Assembly: GCA_964418085.1 (NCBI GenBank)
Contig: CAYQKB010000013.1
Span: 1-24,751 of the forward strand
DNA from: JBBTYG01 sp964418085
GTDB taxonomy: Bacteria; Patescibacteriota; Minisyncoccia; UBA6257; 2-01-FULL-56-20
Direction of reading: 5' to 3'
DNA: 24,751 nt
Shown: positions 1 to 6,599 of the stretch, piece after piece
How the letters are laid out: each line of letters begins with the position of its first letter
Position numbering within the stretch: the stretch's first letter is position 1
Translations under genes and position numbers: made by a program
The notes under the pieces: generated by a model
The model's input: the letters and a program-made list of their open reading frames with translations, nothing else
Databases searched by the model: none
Told to the model about the DNA's origin: nothing

Positions 1-833
1 TGCGAACGGGAAAAGAGAAAAAATTCACACTGCCTACAACGTGCCCGGTGTGCGGACATGCCGTTTCGCGGCAGCAGCTTTTGGGCGAGGGAAAAAGGGG
101 AGCTGCAATCGTGTGTACAAATCGCCACTGTCCCGCGAAAAATCTTCGCGCGATTGGGCACCTTGTGAACGCGTTTGAAATTTATACTATCGGGCCAAAG
201 ATCATAGAACGCCTCAAGGACGAGGGGCTTATAACGGACGCGAGCGATATTTTTAAACTTGAGAAGGGCGACATTGCTTCTTTGGAGCGTTTCGGCGAGA
301 AGAGCGCGGAGAATATTACGCGTTCCATTGAAGAGCACAAAAAAATTCCGTTCGCGAAATTTATTTATGCGCTCGGGATTCCCCATGTGGGCGAGGAGAC
401 CGCGATTGATCTTGCGGAGCATTTCGGCAGTCTGGAAAAACTTATGCACGCGTCTTTCGAAGACATAGACTTTATTCCAAATATTGGCGAAGCCGTGGCG
501 AAAAGCATTCACGAATATTTTGCGGACACGTATAACCGCGGGTATGTGAAGCGGTTGCTTTCGGCTGGAGTCGAAATTATTCTCGGCACGCCGAAGAAAA
601 AATCAGGGCCGCTTCTTGGGAAAAAGGTAGTTGTTACCGGCACGCTCGAAACGCTCTCGCGCGAGGAGGCGAAAGAGGCCGTCCGCGCCGCCGGGGGCGA
701 TTGGGTTTCGTCTATTTCTAAAAATACGGATTATGTCGTCGTCGGAGCCGAGCCGGGATCGAAAGCGGAAAAAGCGCAGAAGCTTGGCGCGAAGATTTTA
801 AACGAGAAAGAGTTTTTGAAGCTGATCAAGTAA
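1..833 (+). CDS. ligA: NAD-dependent DNA ligase, C-terminal part (5' end outside window)
   Basis: This is the 3' part of the NAD+-dependent DNA ligase that seals nicks in replication and repair. The frame is open from base 3 and gives 276 residues. In order there are a four-cysteine zinc finger (C-x2-C at about residues 14-17 and C-x4-C at about 38-43, followed by PAKNLR), a helix-hairpin-helix region (ALGIPHVGEETA, FIPNIGEAVAKSI) and a C-terminal BRCT domain from about residue 198 (GKKVVVTGTLE, AGGDWVSSISKNTDYVVVG). The nucleotide-binding and OB domains must lie upstream of the window. The first GTG inside the window (48) falls within the zinc finger and is not the start. The next gene starts at the base after the stop, which suggests co-transcription. 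Confidence 0.96.
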   Translation, partial: RTGKEKKFTLPTTCPVCGHAVSRQQLLGEGKRGAAIVCTNRHCPAKNLRAIGHLVNAFEIYTIGPKIIERLKDEGLITDASDIFKLEKGDIASLERFGEKSAENITRSIEEHKKIPFAKFIYALGIPHVGEETAIDLAEHFGSLEKLMHASFEDIDFIPNIGEAVAKSIHEYFADTYNRGYVKRLLSAGVEIILGTPKKKSGPLLGKKVVVTGTLETLSREEAKEAVRAAGGDWVSSISKNTDYVVVGAEPGSKAEKAQKLGAKILNEKEFLKLIK

Positions 834-1292
834 ATGGATAAAGCGATTATTTTTGATTGGGGCCGGACGCTCTATAACTCCGAAACTAAAAAAGAATTTC
901 CGGAGGCGGAAAAGGTTTTGAGGTATTGCAAAGAACGCGGGTACCGGCTGGCGGTGGTGTCGCTTGTGAACGCGCAGGCGAATGCCACACTTAAGGAGAG
1001 AACCGACTCTGTAGAAAACTCTCCGCTCCGAAAATATTTTGAAATTGCGCTTATAACCGATAAGAACAAGGATGATATTCTGGATGCAGTGGTTAAGCAT
1101 TTAGGTTTGCCCCGCGAGTCCGTATACATCGTGGACGATCGCGTGATTCGCGGCATTCGCTATGGGAATGCCCATGGCCATCCGACCATTTGGTTTCAAA
1201 ACGGAAAATTTGCGAATGAATTGCCGGATGAGGCGACTGGCCAGCCGACGCATATAATTCATTCCCTACATGAGCTCTTTGGCATATTATAG
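834..1292 (+). CDS. HAD-superfamily hydrolase-like protein
   Basis: A 152-residue single-domain HAD-like protein. Motif I is FDWGRTLYN at residues 7-15: the nucleophile Asp8 is present, but the second Asp of the usual DxD is Gly10. Motif II fits VVS (Ser43), motif III a Lys near 77-79, and motif IV IVDD (99-102) followed by a glycine-rich stretch. There is no obvious cap domain. The ATG follows the ligA stop with no gap, so the two are probably translated from one message. The substrate cannot be told. Loss of the second Asp makes ordinary phosphatase chemistry uncertain, because that residue acts as general acid in typical members. Confidence 0.8.
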   Translation: MDKAIIFDWGRTLYNSETKKEFPEAEKVLRYCKERGYRLAVVSLVNAQANATLKERTDSVENSPLRKYFEIALITDKNKDDILDAVVKHLGLPRESVYIVDDRVIRGIRYGNAHGHPTIWFQNGKFANELPDEATGQPTHIIHSLHELFGIL

Positions 1293-1334
1293 TTTTACTT
1301 TTAGATAATTTCTAGTATATTAAGTAAGCGAAAT

Positions 1335-1406
1335 GCGGCTGTAGCTCAACGGTAGAGCGCTGCCCTGTCACGGCAGAGGTCGTGGGATCATCACCCATCA
1401 GCCGCG
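1335..1406 (+). tRNA. tRNA-Asp (GTC)
   Basis: A full cloverleaf can be folded: acceptor GCGGCTG/CAGCCGC, D-arm GCTC/GAGC with a normal GG-containing loop, anticodon stem CTGCC/GGCAG with loop CTGTCAC (anticodon GTC at 1367-1369), and T-stem GTGGG/CCCAT. The discriminator is G1406, as expected for Asp. CCA is not encoded. The T-loop is ATCATCA instead of the usual TTCRANY. Confidence 0.93.
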
Positions 1407-1441
1407 CAAAAATAACCGCAGATCGGCTCAAAAGGCGCATC

Positions 1442-1470
1442 TTGTTATTAGATGTGTGTTATGGTAGTAT
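1442..1470 (+). promoter_or_regulatory. Promoter for the small zinc protein, leaderless
   Basis: TTGTTA (1442-1447), 17 bp, TAGTAT (1465-1470). The predicted transcription start falls on or next to the ATG at 1477, so the message would have almost no leader. No Shine-Dalgarno sequence is present. Confidence 0.55.
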
Positions 1471-1476
1471 TGAACT

Positions 1477-1662
1477 ATGAAAACTCTTAAATGTGATCTC
1501 TGTGAGGCGACAGCACAAGGCGAGACTTTTGAAGAATGGATGAAAGCGCTTATGCCTCACTATATGAAAGTACACGCAGACGTAATGAATGATCCGAAAA
1601 ACGGGAAAGAGGAGCAGCAGAAGTGGATGACCAAGAATAAGGCACGATTTGAAGCGGCCTAG
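1477..1662 (+). CDS. Small C2H2-type zinc-finger protein (DUF1059-like)
   Basis: A 61-residue protein with one apparent zinc site: C6-x2-C9, then H28-x4-H33 (CDLC ... PHYMKVH), with a hydrophilic, charged C-terminal tail. This spacing resembles the DUF1059 and short C2H2-like proteins common in bacteria and archaea; assignment is by motif only. It has its own promoter ending at 1470 and a hairpin after the stop, so it is probably a single-gene unit. Its function is unknown; nucleic-acid or protein binding is possible but not shown. Confidence 0.72.
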   Translation: MKTLKCDLCEATAQGETFEEWMKALMPHYMKVHADVMNDPKNGKEEQQKWMTKNKARFEAA

Positions 1663-1679
1663 AACAGTTTTTTAGATTA

Positions 1680-1722
1680 GGAATAAAAAATAGTTTATTC
1701 CCCTCTTCCCGGAGCGGGCTTT
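1680..1722 (+). terminator. Hairpins after the small zinc protein
   Basis: GGAATAAA (1680-1687) pairs with TTTATTCC (1694-1701) around a 6-base loop. A second small CCC/GGG hairpin follows and ends in CTTTT. The stem is AT-rich, so this is a weak terminator at best. Confidence 0.4.
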
Positions 1723-1754
1723 TCATGTTTACTCGAAATAATTTTTTTAAATGG

Positions 1755-1802
1755 ATAGTGTATACGTAATGCATTAATCCACTGTCGCGTGGAATACACT
1801 AT
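1755..1802. repeat. Nested inverted repeat just before the truncated secreted protein
   Basis: The outer arms ATAGTGTAT (1755-1763) and ATACACTAT (1794-1802) are perfect complements. Inside lie the palindrome TAATGCATTA (1767-1776) and a hairpin TCCAC/GTGGA (1778-1782, 1789-1793) that abuts the outer right arm. The structure ends 6 bases before the ATG at 1808, so it could act as an operator, an RNA leader structure, or a small member of the foldback family described at other sites. Confidence 0.6.
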
Positions 1803-1807
1803 TAAAT

Positions 1808-2086
1808 ATGAAAAAAGGAGGATCGTTTTTCGCATCGCTTTTTGTTTCAGTGGTTATGGTTGGAGTAACGGTTGCGCCCGCGTTTGCGCAGCTTGGCGGA
1901 GTAGTTCCACCGGTTGAAGTAACTCCAGAACCAGTTACGCAGCCGGCGAGTCAGATCGTTGCGCCTATTGTTATGCCTTCCGATACAACGCCTCCGCTTA
2001 TTTCCGGCGTTCTCGAAGCATCGTTGCTTCCCACCGAAGCCACGATCGTTTGGCGAGGCGTTATCTTTTTATCTCCACTTTTTTGA
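1808..2086 (+). pseudogene. Secreted protein fragment with the beginning of a fibronectin-III-like repeat
   Basis: A 92-residue ORF. Residues 1-27 are a clear signal peptide (MKKGG, hydrophobic core, PAFA then Q). A Pro/Val/Glu-rich linker follows, then DTTPPLISGVLEASLLPTEATIVW, here split as DTTPPLISGV and LLPTEATIVW. This is how bacterial Fn3-like domains open; the repeat would normally continue for about 60 more residues. Instead the frame ends after RGVIFLSPLF. I read it as a larger secreted protein cut short by deletion or frameshift. I found no continuation of the domain in the other frames before the next gene. A genuine short lipid- or wall-associated peptide is the alternative. Confidence 0.55.
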
Positions 2087-2180
2087 TACCAAGATATAAG
2101 TTTTATGTAATTGTTTTCTATATGTGTCGGCATACATACTATAAAGGTTTAATTCGCTCGTATCCTGGTTTTACGACTGC

Positions 2181-3281
2181 ATGCGCTTCGCCAATGCCAA
2201 AACCTATTTTTTATTTTTATTCTGCATTATCTGTGGGTCATTTTTGATTGCCGCAAGCGCCTCCGCGCATGTTTTGAGCTACGGAGCGATCAGAACCGAG
2301 CTTGTCGCTCAGGGAAATCAGATCAAGCTTACAACAGAAGTACCGCAAAATATTTCATACGCATCGTACTATGGGAACACGAGCGAATTTGAACTCATAC
2401 AAAATCAATTCTCGAGTTCGTTTGTGATATCGCAGGGTGGCGAGCCATGTCCATTTACGCTCGGATCTTATGACAATACGAGCACTCTCGACCAATCCGT
2501 TTTTTCCGGTACATTTGTCTGCGCTGCGCCGGTTGGCATAGACAATTTGAAAATTCACGTTGCAGTTTTTAAAGAAAGTTTTCTGACGTTCGATCACTTT
2601 GTATCTATTTCAATAGGGAGTAACGAGTGGCAGCTCGTATTTAATGCCAACAAGCAGGATTATCCGGCTGACGTTCCCGCTCAGTATCTCGGAACGATTT
2701 TCGATCGCTTCCTTGTTGTCCTCAAGGAATTTACATGGCTGGGGATAGAGCACATCTGGACGGGATACGATCATATTTTATTTTTGCTTTCGGTCATACT
2801 GCTGGTCCGGTCACTCAAGAAAATATTTGTCTTGGTCACTTCGTTTACCGTCGCTCACTCCATCACACTTATTTTGGCGAGCTTTCATGTGGTAAACATT
2901 TCTTCGTGGATAGTGGAGTCTTGTATCGCTCTCTCCATTGCATACATGGCGTATCGGAATATACGAATTTTGCGCGCGGAGCAAGCGGCCGTTCCGCTCT
3001 CCGAGCGCTGGGTTATGACGTTCGGTTTCGGCCTCGTTCACGGCCTTGGCTTCGCGAGCGCTCTTGCGGCAACCAATCTTCCTGCCATACTTCTTGTTCC
3101 TTCGGTTATAGTTTTTAACGTTGGCATCGAGATTGGGCAATTGAGTATTCTCGCCATAATTATTCCTCTGCTTTTTCAAGTTGATAAACTGCCACAGCGA
3201 AATAAAATTCTCAAAGTGTTTTCAATACTCGTTTTCGTCTTGGCGCTCTATTGGTTTTTTCAGCGGTTTTTGCAGTTTTAG
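2181..3281 (+). CDS. HupE/UreJ-family membrane protein
   Basis: A 366-residue protein with an N-terminal signal segment ending near ASASA-H, an exported beta-rich region of about 150 residues, and a C-terminal membrane domain of about six helices. The C-terminal half carries the family's conserved His/Asp/Glu pattern: WTGYDHILFLLSV, SFTVAHSITL, FGFGLVHGLGFA and FNVGIEIGQ. HupE/UreJ proteins are linked to nickel, cobalt or other metal uptake near hydrogenase or urease genes; members of this two-part type occur widely with no such neighbour, as here, so the substrate is unknown. Other starts upstream in frame are unlikely because residue 1 begins a good signal peptide. Confidence 0.85.
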   Translation: MRFANAKTYFLFLFCIICGSFLIAASASAHVLSYGAIRTELVAQGNQIKLTTEVPQNISYASYYGNTSEFELIQNQFSSSFVISQGGEPCPFTLGSYDNTSTLDQSVFSGTFVCAAPVGIDNLKIHVAVFKESFLTFDHFVSISIGSNEWQLVFNANKQDYPADVPAQYLGTIFDRFLVVLKEFTWLGIEHIWTGYDHILFLLSVILLVRSLKKIFVLVTSFTVAHSITLILASFHVVNISSWIVESCIALSIAYMAYRNIRILRAEQAAVPLSERWVMTFGFGLVHGLGFASALAATNLPAILLVPSVIVFNVGIEIGQLSILAIIIPLLFQVDKLPQRNKILKVFSILVFVLALYWFFQRFLQF

Positions 3282-3415
3282 GATTTCGCTCAATTCGGAT
3301 ACGCTTGTCCATTCGACGATTGTGATTGTGAAGAAGGAAGAATATACTGAGGAGGAGGTGTGGGGGTAAAAGGTCGTCCCAGTCCAGCACGACTACAATT
3401 GAAAATAACATGGGT

Positions 3416-3440
3416 TCATTTTTTATCGATAAAAAAATGA
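3416..3440. repeat. AT-rich palindrome between convergent genes
   Basis: An 18-bp perfect palindrome centred on ATCGAT (3419-3436) extends with one extra A to about 25 bp. It lies in the 259-bp gap between the convergent HupE-like and FAD oxidoreductase genes. It could act as a weak bidirectional terminator. The rest of the gap shows nothing I recognise. Confidence 0.45.
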
Positions 3441-3540
3441 TATCCGAGATGGAGACATGGCAGTGGCTTAGTTCATAGAACTGTAGCAAAAAATATGATT
3501 GGCAGATCGCAGTAGGGCGTATAAAAATTTTGATTGATTT

Positions 3541-4794
3541 CTAGTTGTGTCTAAAAACATTCTTAACGGCGCCGCCGAAAAACTCCGCCGTGTAATCTTT
3601 GCCTTTCATCAAAAGCTGATAGAGAGTTGATTTTCTTTTCGGATCATAGAGTGCTGCCCATTTGTTTGCTTTGCCGGCAATCATATCTCGGAAGAGTAAT
3701 GCGGAGACGATGGAATACGTCATTCCGTTTCCGGAAAAGGCGGTTCCTAGAAACTGCCCCGGGGCATATTCTCCGATGAGCGGTAGGCCGTCCGACGGCT
3801 CGAGAATGGTTCCGGACCAATTGCTAATAATCTTATATTCTGTTTTTGGTAAAAGCGATTTCAAATAATTTTCGAGAACCGCAAAACTATTTTTTTCATT
3901 CATTGGCAGCTCGGCGCGGTGATCTTCGCCTCCCAGTATCAACCGGTCATGATCTTTTTCGCTGTCTACCCGAAAATAATGGTATGGATTTTTTGTATCC
4001 ATATACAGGCCTTCTTTCAGTGTTCCCGTGGGAATTTCAGCTTGTACTACGTAGGTTTTGTAATACCCTTTTTTAAAGTGGGTTTGTTTTGGGTTATTGA
4101 ATGGTTTTCCTGTTGCCACAATTACGTGTTTTGCTTTTATTACCGCTTTGGCCGTTAGCACCTCGAGCGTTTTTCCGGAGCGAATCTCAAAAACTTCGCT
4201 TTTTTCAAATATTTTTACTCCGGCCGTTCGGGCTTCCTTCGTAAGAGCAAACAAAAATTTTAGCGGATGGAATTTCGCCTGGTTGGGCGTTTCAAGATAT
4301 CCATAGTTTTCAAAGCCGAGTTTATTTTCTTTATGCAGAATGGTTTCAAATCCCAATGTATCGGCCGTTTCTTTTTCATTCTCCAGATGTTCAAAATCCC
4401 GTTCGGTGTGGGCATAGGTATACGTGGAGCATCTCTCGAATTCACAATCTATTTCTTCTTTGCTCGAAATTGTTTCTATTTCCCGGATTGCTTCTTTTCC
4501 CGACTCCCATATCAGCTTCGCATTGTCCGGGCCGAAAAGCTTCACGAGTTCAGTGAGGGGGGTGTCTATTATCTGCGTAATGAAGGCGGTGGTATATGCA
4601 GTGCTTCCGGAGCCGATGCGGTCAGACTCAAGCAGGATTACTTCTCTGCCGGCCTTGGTTAACAAATAGCCGGTTACGACGCCGGTGATGCCTCCGCCGA
4701 TGATTACTACTTCAGTGTCCTCATCTTTTTCTAAAGAGGGATACGCATATTTGTTTTTTTCATGTTGCCACGGGGGCTGTTCCGAGATATTCAT
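3541..4794 (-). CDS. FAD-dependent oxidoreductase (DAO / glycine-oxidase-like family)
   Basis: A 417-residue flavoprotein. The N-terminal Rossmann FAD-binding motif is VVIIGGGITG (residues 29-38), and an acidic residue (Glu56) ends the second strand (VILLESD), as expected for binding the FAD ribose. The C-terminal GLPLIGEYAPGQFLGTAFSG segment is the second FAD contact typical of the DAO family. Many close relatives are about 500 residues with a C-terminal Rieske 2Fe-2S domain; here the chain stops after the DAO domain and has no paired CxH/CxxH motif. It probably oxidises a C-N or C-H bond of a small metabolite; the substrate is unknown. It is monocistronic, divergent from the methyltransferase. 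Confidence 0.85.
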   Translation of the reverse strand: MNISEQPPWQHEKNKYAYPSLEKDEDTEVVIIGGGITGVVTGYLLTKAGREVILLESDRIGSGSTAYTTAFITQIIDTPLTELVKLFGPDNAKLIWESGKEAIREIETISSKEEIDCEFERCSTYTYAHTERDFEHLENEKETADTLGFETILHKENKLGFENYGYLETPNQAKFHPLKFLFALTKEARTAGVKIFEKSEVFEIRSGKTLEVLTAKAVIKAKHVIVATGKPFNNPKQTHFKKGYYKTYVVQAEIPTGTLKEGLYMDTKNPYHYFRVDSEKDHDRLILGGEDHRAELPMNEKNSFAVLENYLKSLLPKTEYKIISNWSGTILEPSDGLPLIGEYAPGQFLGTAFSGNGMTYSIVSALLFRDMIAGKANKWAALYDPKRKSTLYQLLMKGKDYTAEFFGGAVKNVFRHN

Positions 4795-4807
4795 CTATAC
4801 AAAGACG

Positions 4808-4847
4808 GAGCGCTTTCGCGATTATTACAAATGCGCTCTATTTTTTT
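4808..4847. promoter_or_regulatory. Hairpin in the divergent gap (4795-4924)
   Basis: GAGCGC (4808-4813) pairs with GCGCTC (4833-4838) and is followed on the plus strand by TATTTTTTT. It sits between two divergent starts, so on the plus strand it could be a terminator or attenuator in a methyltransferase leader, and on the minus strand a leader hairpin of the oxidoreductase. Confidence 0.35.
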
Positions 4848-4924
4848 AGCATTTTTTAAGATACTCGGTGTGATATGATTGCGTATATGGAGATGGTTTC
4901 ATTATTTCTTATGTATATATTTTG

Positions 4925-5443
4925 ATGACTGCACTTATTTTTTTGTCACTGTTGGTTGACATCATCTTTCTTTGCGGGTTTTTGTATTTGCTCGTGCGGC
5001 CGGTTATACATGGCGCAATTTATTTTCCATCCGGGGATACGAGCATCGCGGCGATGCTTAGGATGGCGAATATGAAGCCAGGAGAGAGGGTGGCTGATGT
5101 CGGATCGGGGGATGGCAGGGTGCTTATCGCTTTTGCAACGGCGGGCATGGAGGCAATTGGCTACGAGATCAACCCATTTCTTGTTTTGTATTCACGGAGA
5201 GCAATCAAAAAGGCGGGAGTTTCCGAGAAAGCGCACGTATATTGGAAAAATTTTTGGAAAGAGGACCTCTCGACGTTTGATGTGATTGTTATTTATGGTT
5301 TTCCGCGCATTATGGAACGATTTCGCCAGAAACTTGAGAAGGAGGCGTCTTCCGGTACAAAGATTATTTCGAATATGTATCATATGTACGGTTGGAATCC
5401 GGTTTCTTCGGATAGCACTCTTTTTTGTTACATAAAAAGATAA
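4925..5443 (+). CDS. Membrane-anchored class I SAM methyltransferase (FAM173/ATPSCKMT-like)
   Basis: A 172-residue protein starting at the ATG; a TTG one codon earlier is less likely. Residues 1-25 form a transmembrane helix. VADVGSGDGRVLIAF (about 56-70) is SAM motif I, and GYEINPF (about 79-85) ends in the acidic residue that binds the ribose. The layout of a membrane helix, then a YFPSGD-like segment, then the short Rossmann domain resembles the FAM173/ATPSCKMT lysine methyltransferase family, which methylates ATP-synthase c subunit in animals. Whether that target applies here is inference. It stands alone between a divergent gene and an intergenic gap. Confidence 0.75.
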   Translation: MTALIFLSLLVDIIFLCGFLYLLVRPVIHGAIYFPSGDTSIAAMLRMANMKPGERVADVGSGDGRVLIAFATAGMEAIGYEINPFLVLYSRRAIKKAGVSEKAHVYWKNFWKEDLSTFDVIVIYGFPRIMERFRQKLEKEASSGTKIISNMYHMYGWNPVSSDSTLFCYIKR

Positions 5444-5565
5444 TTTTTATCAGATTTAAAATACTATTTTGTTGTTTATGCCGCAGATTTTTATTTTTTA
5501 CGATTTTCGGGAGCATCCCATGCCCCTCACAAAAATTTTTAGCGGGGTTTATCCACAGTTTTGTA

Positions 5566-5593
5566 TTGCAGAGTGATTTTTCTTCTGTATAAT
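5566..5593 (+). promoter_or_regulatory. Promoter upstream of the small zinc protein
   Basis: TTGCAG (5566-5571), 16 bp, TATAAT (5588-5593) with TG directly before the -10. The predicted start is near 5600, about 130 bases ahead of the ATG at 5729. The rest of 5444-5728 is AT-rich and shows no gene I trust. Confidence 0.5.
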
Positions 5594-5728
5594 TATTTTG
5601 CGGATACTTCATCTCCGATTCATGAATTAGTTTTAAACTATTTTTGTTTCGACCGCAGAGTCGAAGTTTTGCCTGGGCACAGAAAAAATTTATTCGGCGA
5701 TACGCGAAAAGCAATCTCCATTTTTGAA

Positions 5729-5899
5729 ATGAAATGTAAATATTATTGTTCCGGATGCGATGAGTATTATTTCAGGCGGTATACGGATATAAACGAGAAG
5801 CATGACAAGTGCGGGAAATTTTCGAGTATTATCTGGGGTTTTGCCGACTCAGCGCAAAGCGAAGAGGTGGCGGAAGGGGAGGAGAGGAATTCCGCATAA
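5729..5899 (+). CDS. Possible small zinc-binding protein
   Basis: A 56-codon ORF whose start region has three cysteines (CKYYCSGC) and later H-x2-C (KHDKC), a pattern fitting a single zinc site. The frame is open further upstream to 5561, but that part would overlap the promoter and looks non-coding. The C-terminus is acidic (SEEVAEGEE). The promoter of the next gene begins just after the stop. No family is recognised; the gene call rests on the cysteine pattern and position. Confidence 0.4.
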   Translation: MKCKYYCSGCDEYYFRRYTDINEKHDKCGKFSSIIWGFADSAQSEEVAEGEERNSA

Positions 5900-5902
5900 G
5901 TA

Positions 5903-5943
5903 TTGACAAATATATTTAGACATGGTATAAACTCTATACCATG
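5903..5943 (+). promoter_or_regulatory. Consensus promoter with an overlapping 9-bp inverted repeat, pilin-like gene
   Basis: TTGACA (5903-5908), 17 bp, TATAAA (5926-5931). The start is predicted near 5938, three bases ahead of the ATG at 5941. CATGGTATA (5921-5929) and TATACCATG (5935-5943) are perfect complements with a 5-base spacer. The left arm covers the -10 and the right arm the start codon, so a dimeric repressor bound here would block the gene. Confidence 0.7.
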
Positions 5944-6294
5944 AATGTACAAACAATGCTTGTTGGATTTGCAGGGATGACGCTCGTTGTCGGCGCGGGC
6001 TCTTTTGTTGCAGCCGATTTGACTCACGGTACAAACTCGGTTGTCGCCTCGGCGAACCTTCATCAGCTGGCCACGGCACTTGATGTATATTATGCCGTCC
6101 ACCAGACGTATCCGCAGACGAGCGGCGGCGAAGCGCTTGTAAACACTCTTTTTGATGAGAACTACATTCGCAATAAGCCGATCAATCCGTCTCAATTTGC
6201 TTATGAACCGTTACATGGCGGGCAGGACTATTCTTTGAAGCTCGCCGAGGCGGATGCCGGAGTTGCCGGTGGGAGCACAAACGGCGGAGATTAG
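5941..6294 (+). CDS. Pilin-like / type II pseudopilin-like protein
   Basis: A 117-residue protein with an N-terminal hydrophobic helix (about residues 5-25) and a small exported domain. ANLHQLATALDVYYAVHQTYP followed by EALVNTLFDENYIRNKPINP and FAYEPL...DYSLKLAE reproduces the order seen in GspG/PilA-type pilins: amphipathic helix, YP turn, PxxP-like segment, then beta strands. The canonical prepilin peptidase site (basic leader then G-F-T-L-x-E) is absent, so it may be an unprocessed membrane-anchored relative. The message is predicted to be leaderless. A long foldback and an intrinsic terminator follow, so it is monocistronic. Confidence 0.72.
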   Translation: MNVQTMLVGFAGMTLVVGAGSFVAADLTHGTNSVVASANLHQLATALDVYYAVHQTYPQTSGGEALVNTLFDENYIRNKPINPSQFAYEPLHGGQDYSLKLAEADAGVAGGSTNGGD

Positions 6295-6466
6295 ACCCCA
6301 TCTCAAAAATAGCGTATTACAGACATCCGCGCCTGTTCCGGTTATTTCCGGCTCCGAACTGCGATTTCCTCCTCGGAATACCTCGGTATTCCTCGTCGGA
6401 AGATCGCAGTTCTCGCTCGGAACTACCTCAGAACAGTCTGCGGCCTATTTTTGAGATGGGTTCTAA
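6291..6466. repeat. Long nested foldback element (FB1)
   Basis: The outer arms 6291-6312 and 6445-6466 match at 21 of 22 positions; the left arm contains the pilin stop codon (6292-6294). Inner pairs are CAGAC/GTCTG (6320-6324, 6436-6440), CTGTTC/GAACAG, TTCCG/CGGAA, GAACTGCGAT/ATCGCAGTTC (6356-6365, 6403-6412) and a core GGAATACC-TC-GGTATTCC (6375-6392). The whole 176 bp could fold into one long interrupted hairpin in the 3' untranslated region. Confidence 0.9.
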
Positions 6467-6494
6467 GATTTTAAATCTATAATTACGATGTTTG

Positions 6495-6523
6495 AGCCGT
6501 GCCCGAATTGAGCGCGGCTTTTT
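6495..6523 (+). terminator. Intrinsic terminator downstream of FB1
   Basis: AGCCGTGC (6495-6502) pairs with GCGCGGCT (6512-6519) including one G-U pair; TTTTT ends at 6523. It closes the pilin-like transcription unit. Confidence 0.8.
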
Positions 6524-6561
6524 ATATCCACAGATATCTCTCAGGGGATAGAGTCTAATGT

Positions 6562-6569
6562 TGTATAAT
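6562..6569 (+). promoter_or_regulatory. -10 element for the 6600 gene
   Basis: TGTATAAT with a perfect TATAAT (6564-6569). No good -35 is seen 16-18 bp upstream. The start is expected near 6576, giving a leader of about 24 bases. Confidence 0.45.
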
Positions 6570-6599
6570 AAACATAGTCGAAAAAATAAAATTTTAAAC

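Noticed and set aside
1755..1802. Integron attC site
   Set aside because: The paired arms lack the conserved RYYYAAC and GTTRRRY boxes, and no integrase is nearby.
5561..5728. Upstream extension of the 5729 small zinc protein
   Set aside because: It overlaps the promoter and has no protein-like composition.
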